Shown piece by piece: positions 33,547-41,695 of a stretch of DNA of 64,000 bases. The translations under genes and the position numbers were made by a program. The notes beneath the pieces were generated by a model. The model saw only the letters and a program-made list of their open reading frames with translations. It was not told the origin of the DNA and made no database searches. Origin of the DNA: Curtobacterium sp. VKM Ac-1393 (GTDB lineage Bacteria > Actinomycetota > Actinomycetes > Actinomycetales > Microbacteriaceae). The stretch is from positions 509,702 through 573,701 of the forward strand of contig NZ_JADKRW010000001.1 in the NCBI RefSeq assembly GCF_015350995.1. The letters are read 5' to 3'. How positions within the stretch are numbered: position 1 is the first letter of the stretch; each line of letters starts with the position of its first letter.

Positions 33547-34137
33547 GTGTCCGGTGTGACACTGACAGCGATCATGCCGACGCTCCGTGCGTCCCTGCCG
33601 GACCCGATGGACCCGTTCCTGTGGCCGGCCCACACCGTGGCGACCCCCGACGACCTGGTGGTCGCGGCGATCTCGATGGTCCGGCTCGCCGACCTGACCG
33701 GCACCCCGAGCGTCCACACCGCGGAGCAGTCGCCGCCGCGCTTCCGTCCCCGCAGCTGGACCCCCGGTGACGTGAGTGTCGCGGTGGCGTCGGTGACGCG
33801 GGTCCGACGGCCCCGCACCGGGGTGGTGCTCCTGGAACTGGACGCGGTCCTGCCGACCTGCGCCGTGCTCGACCAGGTGCGCCTGATCGGACGCCGGAGC
33901 ACCGCTCCCCTCGCCACGATGTACGTCATCACCCGATGTGACGGTCAGGCCGACGGTCCGTTCCACCGCCTCCCGGCTCCGCTGCCAGCCGACGTCGGCG
34001 ACGGCGACCTGGTCTGCTTCCCGTGCCTGACGACGGTCCGACACCGGGACGTCGTCGGCACGGCCGAACCGGGCGCCGTCGAACCGGACAGCACCGTCGT
34101 GCCGGTCCGCGCCGAGCTCCTGCCGGTGGAACGATGA
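33547..34137 (+). CDS. Hypothetical protein
   Basis: A 196-residue protein (shorter if a later start is used: GTG 33556 or ATG 33574) rich in Arg, Thr and Val, with strands such as DVSVAVASVTRV and GVVLLELDAVLPTC and no membrane segment. I do not recognise a family. It overlaps the next gene by four bases (ATGA), so the two probably work together. The start is uncertain since no clear ribosome site is present. Confidence 0.55.
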   Translation: MSGVTLTAIMPTLRASLPDPMDPFLWPAHTVATPDDLVVAAISMVRLADLTGTPSVHTAEQSPPRFRPRSWTPGDVSVAVASVTRVRRPRTGVVLLELDAVLPTCAVLDQVRLIGRRSTAPLATMYVITRCDGQADGPFHRLPAPLPADVGDGDLVCFPCLTTVRHRDVVGTAEPGAVEPDSTVVPVRAELLPVER

Positions 34138-34640
34138 CCACGGCGACGGCCGTCCGCGACCGCCTGCTCGACGGGCCGCACCTGTGGGGCCGGTACACGA
34201 TCCGGCCGGTGGGCCGCACGATGTGGACCTCGCGCACGCTCGTGGTGTTCCCGCCCGGTACCAACACGAGCGAACGACTGCTGCTCCGGGCGTGGCACGT
34301 CTGGCCCGCCGTCGGGGCGTTCACCGCGCTCGTGGTCGTCGTCCTGGCGGTCTCGGTGCCGGCAGCGGGCATGCCCGTCGGACTCGCCCTGTACGCCGCG
34401 GGGTTCGCGGTCCTCGCCCGTGCCACCAGGCGGTTGCGCCCGCGGGTGCGCTCGATCACCGTCACCACGTTCCTGGGCAACGGTCGGCCGGAGGTGCACG
34501 GCGACGAGCGGCTCCTCGCCGGGTCGCTCGACGCGCTCTCGATCCTGGAGCGGGCGGTGCGGGCGCACCGACTCACGCCCATCGAGTTCGAGCTCGTCTG
34601 GGCGGACGTGTGGGCCGCCCTCGACGAACACCGGCGCTGA
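34134..34640 (+). CDS. Hypothetical two-helix membrane protein
   Basis: A 168-residue protein. A soluble N-terminal part (LWGRYTIRPVGRTMW) precedes two adjacent membrane helices (WPAVGAFTALVVVVLAVSV and MPVGLALYAAGFAVLA), then a cytoplasmic tail with a helical end FELVWADVWAALDEHRR. Coupled to the preceding hypothetical gene by an ATGA overlap. Similar proteins are frequent in Microbacteriaceae but lack assigned function, as far as I can tell. Confidence 0.65.
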   Translation: MTTATAVRDRLLDGPHLWGRYTIRPVGRTMWTSRTLVVFPPGTNTSERLLLRAWHVWPAVGAFTALVVVVLAVSVPAAGMPVGLALYAAGFAVLARATRRLRPRVRSITVTTFLGNGRPEVHGDERLLAGSLDALSILERAVRAHRLTPIEFELVWADVWAALDEHRR

Positions 34641-34738
34641 CGCGGACGCGGAACGTTTACACGCCGGCTGATTCCGTCACGCACCGGAAACAGACGGGCA
34701 ACGACGACGACACAGGCCCGCACGACACTTGAGCGCAC

Positions 34739-34758
34739 TACCTGTCACCCGACAGGTA
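34739..34758. promoter_or_regulatory. Palindromic operator upstream of the urea/guanidine locus
   Basis: TACCTGTCACCCGACAGGTA has 8-base perfect inverted arms around ACCC, 21 bases before the permease ATG and downstream of a possible -35 TTGAGC at 34729. The arm ACCTGTC/GACAGGT is of a type bound by TetR-family repressors, and a TetR gene closes the same locus. Confidence 0.6.
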
Positions 34759-34779
34759 CTCCGCGAAAGGTCTGCAGCC

Positions 34780-36420
34780 ATGCGCTCCTCAGAGTCACCG
34801 CTCCACGCACCGCGCGCCACGTCCAGCGTCGACCCCGTCGACCGGGTCGACACCCAGGGCCTCGCCCGACTCGGCTACGAGCAGGAACTCCACCGCGGAG
34901 TCGGCTCGTTCTCGTCGTTCGCCGCCGGGTTCTCGTTCGTCTCGATCCTGACCACCGTCTTCCAGCTGTTCGGCCTCGGGTTCGGGCTCGGCGGTGCCGC
35001 CTTCTTCTGGGCGTGGCCGCTCGTCTTCGGCGGCCAGCTGCTCGTCGCCCTGAACTTCGCGCAGCTCGCCGCTCGATGGCCGATCTCGGGCGCGATCTTC
35101 CAGTGGTCGAGCCGTCTGGCAGGTCCGCGGTTCGGCTGGTTCACCGGCTGGACGATGATCATCGGGCAGATCCTCACCGTCGCCGTCGCGGCCATCGCGG
35201 TGCAGGCCGTCCTGCCAGCGATCTGGAACGGGTTCCAGGTCGTCGGCGGCCCCGGAGCCGACCCCTCCCTCGCCTCGTCGACCGGTGCTGCGAACGCGGT
35301 CGTGCTCGGCATCGTGATGCTCGTCGTGACGACCCTGGTGAACATCACGAGCGTCCGGCTGATGGCACGCGTCACGAGCTTCGGCGTGCTCATCGAGATC
35401 ATCGGTGTCGTCGTGCTCATCGGCGCGCTCTTCCTGCTGCCGCACCGCAGCCCTGCGGTGGTGTTCACGACCGCCGGCTCGACGAGCACCGAACCGTACG
35501 TCTGGGCGTTCCTGGCCTCGTCGCTGATGGCGGCCTACGTGATGGTCGGCTTCGACTCCGCCGGTGAGCTCGCCGAGGAGACCCACAACCCCCGCCGGAC
35601 CACCCCGAAGACCATCGTCCGCGCGCTCACGGTCTCGGGCCTCGGCGGCGGGCTGCTCATCATCGGCGCCCTGGTCGCCGCCCCGAGCCTGACCGACGGC
35701 AAGCTGGCGACGCAGGGACTCGCCTGGGTCATCACCTCGACGCTCGGCGACGTCTTCGGCCGCCTGCTGCTCTGCACCGTCGCGGTCGCCGTGTTCGCCT
35801 GCACCCTCGCCGTGCAGACCGCGGGGGCGCGCATGGTCTACTCGATGGCCCGCGAGAAGGCGCTGCCCTTCCACCGCACGCTCGCCCGTGTGTCACCGCG
35901 CACGGGAACCCCGATCGCCGCCTCGATCGTCGTCGGGGTCGGTGCCGGACTGGCGCTCGCCGTGAACATCGGCCAGTCCGCGATCTTCACCGCGCTGTCC
36001 AGCCTGTGCATCGCGATGCTCTACCTGGCCTACCTCGGTGTCACCGGCCCGCTGCTGGTCCAGCGGATCCGGCTCCGGAAGACGGGGCTGCCGACCGGGG
36101 TGGACGAGGACGGCAAGCCGCTCTTCACCCTCGGCCGCTGGGGCATCCCGCTCAACGCCTTGGCCGTCGCGTTCCAGATCGGCATGGCCGTGAACCTCAT
36201 CTGGCCGCGCCCGGAGATCTACGACCTGACCGGCACCTCGTGGTGGCTGCAGTACAGCGCGCTGCTCTTCATCGGCGGCGTCCTGGTCGTCGGCTGGGCG
36301 TGGTCGTCGTGGCGCCATCGTGCGCACGGGCCGATCACCCTCGCCGAGGTGCCGACGACCGCCTCCGTCCCCACGCCCGCAACCGTCTCGGCGCCCACCT
36401 CGGCGCCCGTCGAAGCCTGA
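34780..36420 (+). CDS. APC family permease of the urea/guanidine carboxylase locus
   Basis: A 546-residue amino acid/polyamine/organocation permease with about twelve helices. Family features include LGYEQELHRGVGSFSSFAAGFSFVSI at the N-terminus, a helix 1 break, AYVMVGFDSAGELAEETHNPRR, and YSMAREKALPFHRTLARVSPRTGTPI. Such permeases are regularly encoded beside urea-amidolyase genes and probably import the substrate or a related amine. The ATG at 34780 has GAAAGG upstream; a TTG at 34729 is in frame but lies in the promoter. First gene of the cluster, below a palindromic operator. Confidence 0.88.
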   Translation: MRSSESPLHAPRATSSVDPVDRVDTQGLARLGYEQELHRGVGSFSSFAAGFSFVSILTTVFQLFGLGFGLGGAAFFWAWPLVFGGQLLVALNFAQLAARWPISGAIFQWSSRLAGPRFGWFTGWTMIIGQILTVAVAAIAVQAVLPAIWNGFQVVGGPGADPSLASSTGAANAVVLGIVMLVVTTLVNITSVRLMARVTSFGVLIEIIGVVVLIGALFLLPHRSPAVVFTTAGSTSTEPYVWAFLASSLMAAYVMVGFDSAGELAEETHNPRRTTPKTIVRALTVSGLGGGLLIIGALVAAPSLTDGKLATQGLAWVITSTLGDVFGRLLLCTVAVAVFACTLAVQTAGARMVYSMAREKALPFHRTLARVSPRTGTPIAASIVVGVGAGLALAVNIGQSAIFTALSSLCIAMLYLAYLGVTGPLLVQRIRLRKTGLPTGVDEDGKPLFTLGRWGIPLNALAVAFQIGMAVNLIWPRPEIYDLTGTSWWLQYSALLFIGGVLVVGWAWSSWRHRAHGPITLAEVPTTASVPTPATVSAPTSAPVEA

Positions 36421-36435
36421 TCCGGAAGGACTCCC

Positions 36436-37275
36436 GTGCGCGACCTCCACCAGACCGACAGCGTCCTCGCCTCGCGTTCCGACGCCCGCGCGCAGGCCGG
36501 CTCGCAGTCCGAGTACATGCCGTACCTGCCGGCGTCGACGTCACCGTTCGCCCCCGAGGGCGTCGACCCCGCGCAGCTGGTGTGGGCCGAGACGGTGGCG
36601 CCGGGCGGGTACACGCACAAGGTGCTGGCCCGCGGCTCGCGGATCCGGTTCGACGACCCGACGGGCGAGGCCTGCGCGGGCGTCCTGGTGTTCAACGCGC
36701 TCGAACCGTGGGAGCGGCTCAACGTCGCCGACACGCAGAAGATCCCGTGGCAGGCGTACCTCGGCCAGGGCTCACCGCTCCTGAGCGGTGACGGCCGGGC
36801 CCTGGCGACGGTGGTCGAGGACACCTCCGGACACCACGACGCCTTCTGCGGCACGTCGACCGACGCGTGGAACGAGCGGAAGTACGACGGCGCGGCACCC
36901 GAGGGTCCGACGCCGAGCGGCCGGTCGCTCTTCGCCAAGGCCGCGGCCAAGCACGGCTTGACGAAGCGCGACCTGCCGCCGAGCGTCTCGTTCTTCCAGG
37001 GCGTGCGGATCGACGGCCAGGGCGACATGACCTTCACCGGGTCGGCCGGCCCCGGGCACCACGTCACCCTGGTCGCCGAGCTGCCGCTGCTCGTGCTCGT
37101 CGCGAACGTCGCGCACCCGATCGACCCCCGGCCGGACTACGCCGTCGGTCCGCTCCGGGTGCACGCCTGGCGCGGGGCACCGACGACCGACGCGGACGAG
37201 CGGTTCACGGCCACGCCGGAGCTCACCCGCGCCTACCGGAACGCGATCGACTACGCGGAAGCACGAGGCCTCTGA
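36436..37275 (+). CDS. Urea amidolyase-associated protein 1 (DUF1989)
   Basis: A 279-residue protein of the UAAP1 type. Motifs include the DUF1989-like GARGSRIRFDDPTGEACAGVLVFNA (here ARGSRIRFDDPTGEACAG), LSGDGRALATVVEDTSGHHDAFCGTST and SVSFFQGVRIDGQGDM, with conserved Cys and His residues that probably bind a metal. UAAP1 and UAAP2 are thought to form a carboxyguanidine deiminase that turns carboxylated guanidine into allophanate. AAGGA precedes the GTG at 36436. It is directly followed by UAAP2 (TGATG). Confidence 0.88.
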   Translation: MRDLHQTDSVLASRSDARAQAGSQSEYMPYLPASTSPFAPEGVDPAQLVWAETVAPGGYTHKVLARGSRIRFDDPTGEACAGVLVFNALEPWERLNVADTQKIPWQAYLGQGSPLLSGDGRALATVVEDTSGHHDAFCGTSTDAWNERKYDGAAPEGPTPSGRSLFAKAAAKHGLTKRDLPPSVSFFQGVRIDGQGDMTFTGSAGPGHHVTLVAELPLLVLVANVAHPIDPRPDYAVGPLRVHAWRGAPTTDADERFTATPELTRAYRNAIDYAEARGL

Positions 37276-37979
37276 TGACCGACACGACGACCCACACCCG
37301 CACCTCCACCGTGCCGGTCGGTACTGTCCACGCCCCCGACGTCACCCTCGACTGGAGCGAGTCCCTCGTGCCCGGCACGGTCGTCCGCGACGACCGGGTC
37401 GCACCCCTCGCGCCGTGGTCCGCCGTGGTGCGGGCCGGCCAGGTCCTCACCATCGTCGACGTCGGCGGCAACCAGAGCGCCGACTGCCTGGTCTACGACG
37501 CCCACGACCCCGACGAGCGCTACAGCGTGCCGGACACCCTGGCCGCGCAGGGCAACGCCTACGTCCGCACCGGCACCGTGCTGATGTCGAACGAGGGGCG
37601 ACCGCTGATGACCGTCGTCGGCAACGAGATCGACCGGCAGGACACCATCGGCGGCGCCTGCTCGAAGGAGTCCAACACCCTGCGGTACGGCCACCACACG
37701 CAGTACCAGCACGGCTGCCGCGAGAACTTCCTGGCCGAGGCCGGCCGGCACGGCCTCGGCGCGCGGGACATCGTGTCGAACCTGAACTGGTTCATGAACG
37801 TGCCGGTCGAGGCCGACGGTGCCCTCGGGATCGTCGACGGCATGAGCGCACCGGGCAAGCGCGTCGCCGTGCGGGCCGAACGAGACGTGCTCGTCATCGT
37901 GTCGAACTGCCCGCAGATGAACAACCCGTGCAACGACTTCTCGTGCACCCCGCTGCGCATGATCGTGGTCCAGCCGTGA
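37275..37979 (+). CDS. Urea amidolyase-associated protein 2 (DUF1989)
   Basis: A 234-residue partner of the preceding protein. It shows VGGNQSADCLVYDAHDPDERYSVPDT, GACSKESNTLRYGHH, GCRENFLAEAGRHGLG and a C-terminal SNCPQMNNPCNDFSCTPLRM, where Cys and His residues likely hold a metal. Start and stop overlap its neighbours, so the two subunits and the carboxylase are made together. In guanidine-degrading bacteria these two proteins are required for guanidine but not for urea. Confidence 0.88.
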   Translation: MTDTTTHTRTSTVPVGTVHAPDVTLDWSESLVPGTVVRDDRVAPLAPWSAVVRAGQVLTIVDVGGNQSADCLVYDAHDPDERYSVPDTLAAQGNAYVRTGTVLMSNEGRPLMTVVGNEIDRQDTIGGACSKESNTLRYGHHTQYQHGCRENFLAEAGRHGLGARDIVSNLNWFMNVPVEADGALGIVDGMSAPGKRVAVRAERDVLVIVSNCPQMNNPCNDFSCTPLRMIVVQP

Positions 37980-40900
37980 CCGCCGCGCCCGACCCCACCG
38001 GGACCGCTACCGTGAACCAGACCCCTGTGCTCAGCACCGACACCGTCCTCGTCGCGAACCGCGGCGAGATCGCCCGGCGGATCATCCGCTCCGCCAAGGC
38101 CCTCGGCATGCGCACCGTCGCCGTCTACTCCGACGCCGACCGTGCCGCACCGCACGTCCGCGAGGCCGACGTCGCCGTCCGCCTCGGCCCGGCACCCGCA
38201 CGTGACTCGTACCTGCGCGTCGATGCCGTCGTGCAGGCAGCCAAGGACACCGGCGCCGGGCTCGTGCACCCCGGCTACGGCTTCCTGTCCGAGAACACCG
38301 AGTTCGCCGCGGCCTGCGAGGCGGCGGGCATCCGCTTCGTCGGACCGACCGCCGACCAGATCGTCCGGTTCGGCGCGAAGCACACCGCCCGCGAACTCGC
38401 CGCCGCGGCCGGGGTCCCGATGCTCGCCGGCACCGGCCTGCTCGCGAGTGCCGACGACGCCGTCGAACAGGCGGAGCGCATCGGGCTGCCCGTCATGCTC
38501 AAGGCCACCGGCGGCGGGGGCGGGATCGGCATGCAGGCCTGCGCCACCCTCGACGAGGTGCGCGCGGCCTACGCGAGCGTCGAGCGGACCGCAGCCGCCG
38601 CGTTCGGCTCGACCGGCATCTTCCTCGAACGCCTGGTCCGACCGGCCCGGCACGTCGAGGTCCAGCTCTTCGGCGACGGGCAGGGACGCGTCGCCGTGAT
38701 CGGCGACCGCGACTGTTCGCTCCAGCGCCGCAACCAGAAGGTCATCGAGGAGGCTCCGGCCCCGGCACTCCCCCAGCACGTCCGGGAGGCACTGCACACG
38801 TCCGCCCGTCGGCTCGCCGAGAGCGTCGGGTACCGCAGCGCCGGCACCGTCGAGTTCGTCTACGACCCGGTGCGCGAAGAGGCCTCGTTCCTCGAGGTGA
38901 ACACGCGACTGCAGGTCGAGCACCCGGTGACCGAGGAGGTCTACGGCGTCGACCTCGTCGCACTCATGCTCCGGCTGGCCCGCGACGGCGCCGACGGCAT
39001 CGACGACGACGTCTTCGACCGCACCTGGACCCCGAACGGCCACGCCGTCGAGGCCCGCGTCTACGCCGAGGACCCCGCCAAGGGCTCCCTGCCGTCGAGC
39101 GGGCTGGTGACGCAGGCCGTGTTCCCCACGGCGACCGACACGACCGGCACGAACGGCACGACCGGCGACTCCACCGGCCTCCGGGTCGACGGCTGGGTCG
39201 AGACCGGCTCCGAGGTCTCCGCGTTCTACGACCCGATGCTCGCCAAGGTCATCGCGACCGGCGAGACCCGTGACGACGCCCTCGACCGGCTGCGCGACGG
39301 CCTGGCCGCCACCCGGATCGACGGCATCGTCACGAACACCGGACTGCTCCGCACGCTGACCGACGACCTCGAGCTCCGCACCGCCACGCACTCCACGTCG
39401 ACGCTCGACGAGACCGACGACCCCGACCCCCGGATCGACGTCGTCGCCCCGGGCACCATGACGATGATCCAGGACCTGCCCGGCCGGGTCGGCTACTGGC
39501 AGGTCGGTGTCCCGCCGAGCGGCCCGTTCGACGCCGCGTCCTTCGCCGAGGCGAACCGCGCCGTGGGCAACCCCGACGGCGCCCCCGCGCTCGAGATCAC
39601 GGCGACGGGTCCGACGCTCCGCTTCTCGACCACGGGCGTCGTCGCCCTCACCGGCGCACCGGTGCCGGCCACCCTGGACGGCGACCCCGTGCCGCTCTGG
39701 GAGCCGATCGAGGTCGGTGCCGGACAGACCCTGACGATCGGGACGGCCCCCGGCCCTGGGCTCCGCACCTACCTGGCCGTCCGCGGCGGCTTCGACGTCC
39801 CCACCTACCTCGGCTCCACCGCGACCTTCACGCTCGGCGGCTTCGGCGGCCACGCGGGTCGCGCGCTGCTCGCCGGCGACGTCCTGCGCCCCGGCTCCCC
39901 GGACTCCGACGCGGCGCACCCTGCCTTCCCCACCGGCACCCGCCTGGGTCTGGTCGGCGGTCCGACCCCGGCCGCGCACCGCACCGCCCTGACCGACGTG
40001 TGGGAGATCGGCGTCACCGAGGGCCCGCACGCCGCCCCGGACTTCTTCACCCGCGCCGACCTCGACGTCTTCTACGCCACCGACTACGGCGTGCACCACA
40101 ACTCGGCGCGCACCGGCATCCGGCTCATCGGGCCCCGACCTGAGTGGGCGCGGACGGACGGCGGCGAGGCCGGCCTGCACCCGTCGAACATCCACGACAC
40201 CCCGTACGCGGTCGGCGCGATCGACTTCACCGGGGACACCCCGATCATCCTGGGGCCGGACGGCCCCTCGCTCGGAGGGTTCGTCTGCCCCGCCGTGGTC
40301 GCCAGCGGCGACCTGTGGAAGCTGGGCCAGCTCCGACCCGGTGACACGGTCCGGTTCGTCCCCGTCCGCGAAGCCGACGCCGCCGCGCTCGACGCGCACC
40401 GGGCCTCCCGGTCGGTCCCCCGCACCGGAGGCGACGGCGACGACGGCGTGCTCACGCGCCTGGAGGCGACCGACGTCCGACCGAGCGTCGCGTACCGACG
40501 CGACGGCGACGACAACGTGCTCGTCGAGTACGGCGACATGACCCTCGACATCGCCCTGCGGATGCGTGTGCACGCGCTCATGACGAAGCTGCAGGAACAC
40601 ACGCCGAAGGGTGTCCTCGACATCACCCCGGGCATCCGCTCGCTGCAGGTGCACACCGACGCGTCCGTGCTCAAGGCGCGCGACGTCGCCGGGCTGCTCC
40701 GCGAACTCGAGGACGAGATCCCGCCCACCGACCAGCTCGTCGTGCCGTCGCGCACCGTCAAGCTGCCGCTGTCGTGGGACGACCCGGCCACCCGGCTGGC
40801 GATCGAGCGGTACATGAACGGCGTCCGGAACGACGCCCCGTGGACCCCGTGGAACATCGAGTTCATCCGCCGGATCAACGGGCTGGAGAGCGTCGACGAC

Positions 40901-41695
40901 GTCTTCCGCACCGTGTTCGACGCGAGCTACCTCGTGCTCGGCCTCGGCGACGTGTACCTCGGTGCCCCGGTCGCCACCCCGCTCGACCCCCGGCACCGGC
41001 TGGTCACCACGAAGTACAACCCGGCCCGCACCTGGACGGCCGAGAACTCCGTCGGCATCGGCGGCGCCTACCTGTGCATCTACGGCATGGAGGGGCCCGG
41101 CGGCTACCAGTTCGTCGGCCGCACCGTGCAGATCTGGAACCGGTTCCGCCGCGGCGGTCTGTTCCAGGAGCACCCGTGGGCACTGCGGTTCTTCGACCGG
41201 ATCGAGTGGTACCCGGTCGGCGCCGACGAGCTGCTCGAACTGCGGGCCGAGACCGACGCCGGGCGGGGCTCGTTCGAGACCGTCGAGGGCGAGTTCTCGA
41301 TCGCGTCGTACAACCGGTTCCTCGACGCGAACGCCGGGTCGATCGCCGACTTCCGGGCGCAGCAGGCGCGCGCGTTCGGCGAGGAGAAGGACCGCTGGCG
41401 GGCCTCGGGCGAGTTCGACGTGCGCGACGAGCCGGTCGCCGTCGCGGCGGACGAGATCGTCGTGCCCGCCGGAGCGACGGCGGTGACCGCGCCGTTCACC
41501 TCGACGGTGTGGCAGGTGGACGTCCGGCCGGGCGACCGGGTGGACGCGGGACAGAAGCTGCTGGCCGTGGAGGCGATGAAGATGGAGTCGATGGTGCACG
41601 CACCGGTGCAGGGGCACGTGTTGGAGGTCTACATCAAGCCGGGCGACCAGGTCGCACCGGGGCAGGTCCTGGCCGCGATCGGAGCGGGAGCGTGA
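37976..41695 (+). CDS. Urea/guanidine carboxylase, biotin-dependent
   Basis: A 1239-residue multidomain enzyme. The biotin carboxylase part covers about residues 18-480 (LVANRGEIARRIIRSAKALG, ATGGGGGIGMQ, EVNTRLQVEHPVTE). The carboxyltransferase (KipI/KipA-like) halves follow, with VGYWQVGVPPSGPFD and HPSNIHDTPYAVGAIDFTGD, KYNPARTWTAENSVGIGG. A C-terminal biotin carrier has the site VEAMKMES with Lys1202. It uses ATP and bicarbonate to carboxylate urea or guanidine. Asp750 in GAIDFTGD may mark a guanidine carboxylase if it aligns with the residue that is Asn in urea carboxylases; this column assignment is from memory. GTG start overlaps UAAP2 (GTGA). Confidence 0.92.
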   Translation: MTAAPDPTGTATVNQTPVLSTDTVLVANRGEIARRIIRSAKALGMRTVAVYSDADRAAPHVREADVAVRLGPAPARDSYLRVDAVVQAAKDTGAGLVHPGYGFLSENTEFAAACEAAGIRFVGPTADQIVRFGAKHTARELAAAAGVPMLAGTGLLASADDAVEQAERIGLPVMLKATGGGGGIGMQACATLDEVRAAYASVERTAAAAFGSTGIFLERLVRPARHVEVQLFGDGQGRVAVIGDRDCSLQRRNQKVIEEAPAPALPQHVREALHTSARRLAESVGYRSAGTVEFVYDPVREEASFLEVNTRLQVEHPVTEEVYGVDLVALMLRLARDGADGIDDDVFDRTWTPNGHAVEARVYAEDPAKGSLPSSGLVTQAVFPTATDTTGTNGTTGDSTGLRVDGWVETGSEVSAFYDPMLAKVIATGETRDDALDRLRDGLAATRIDGIVTNTGLLRTLTDDLELRTATHSTSTLDETDDPDPRIDVVAPGTMTMIQDLPGRVGYWQVGVPPSGPFDAASFAEANRAVGNPDGAPALEITATGPTLRFSTTGVVALTGAPVPATLDGDPVPLWEPIEVGAGQTLTIGTAPGPGLRTYLAVRGGFDVPTYLGSTATFTLGGFGGHAGRALLAGDVLRPGSPDSDAAHPAFPTGTRLGLVGGPTPAAHRTALTDVWEIGVTEGPHAAPDFFTRADLDVFYATDYGVHHNSARTGIRLIGPRPEWARTDGGEAGLHPSNIHDTPYAVGAIDFTGDTPIILGPDGPSLGGFVCPAVVASGDLWKLGQLRPGDTVRFVPVREADAAALDAHRASRSVPRTGGDGDDGVLTRLEATDVRPSVAYRRDGDDNVLVEYGDMTLDIALRMRVHALMTKLQEHTPKGVLDITPGIRSLQVHTDASVLKARDVAGLLRELEDEIPPTDQLVVPSRTVKLPLSWDDPATRLAIERYMNGVRNDAPWTPWNIEFIRRINGLESVDDVFRTVFDASYLVLGLGDVYLGAPVATPLDPRHRLVTTKYNPARTWTAENSVGIGGAYLCIYGMEGPGGYQFVGRTVQIWNRFRRGGLFQEHPWALRFFDRIEWYPVGADELLELRAETDAGRGSFETVEGEFSIASYNRFLDANAGSIADFRAQQARAFGEEKDRWRASGEFDVRDEPVAVAADEIVVPAGATAVTAPFTSTVWQVDVRPGDRVDAGQKLLAVEAMKMESMVHAPVQGHVLEVYIKPGDQVAPGQVLAAIGAGA

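Noticed and set aside
34641-34779. Possible guanidine (ykkC-type) riboswitch upstream of the carboxylase locus
   Set aside because: None of the conserved guanidine-I, -II or -III motifs could be recognised; only a protein-type palindrome is present.
37559-41617. A 1352-codon open frame on the minus strand opposite the carboxylase
   Set aside because: It is antisense to a well-supported gene, lacks recognisable motifs and is a common result of high-GC codon bias.
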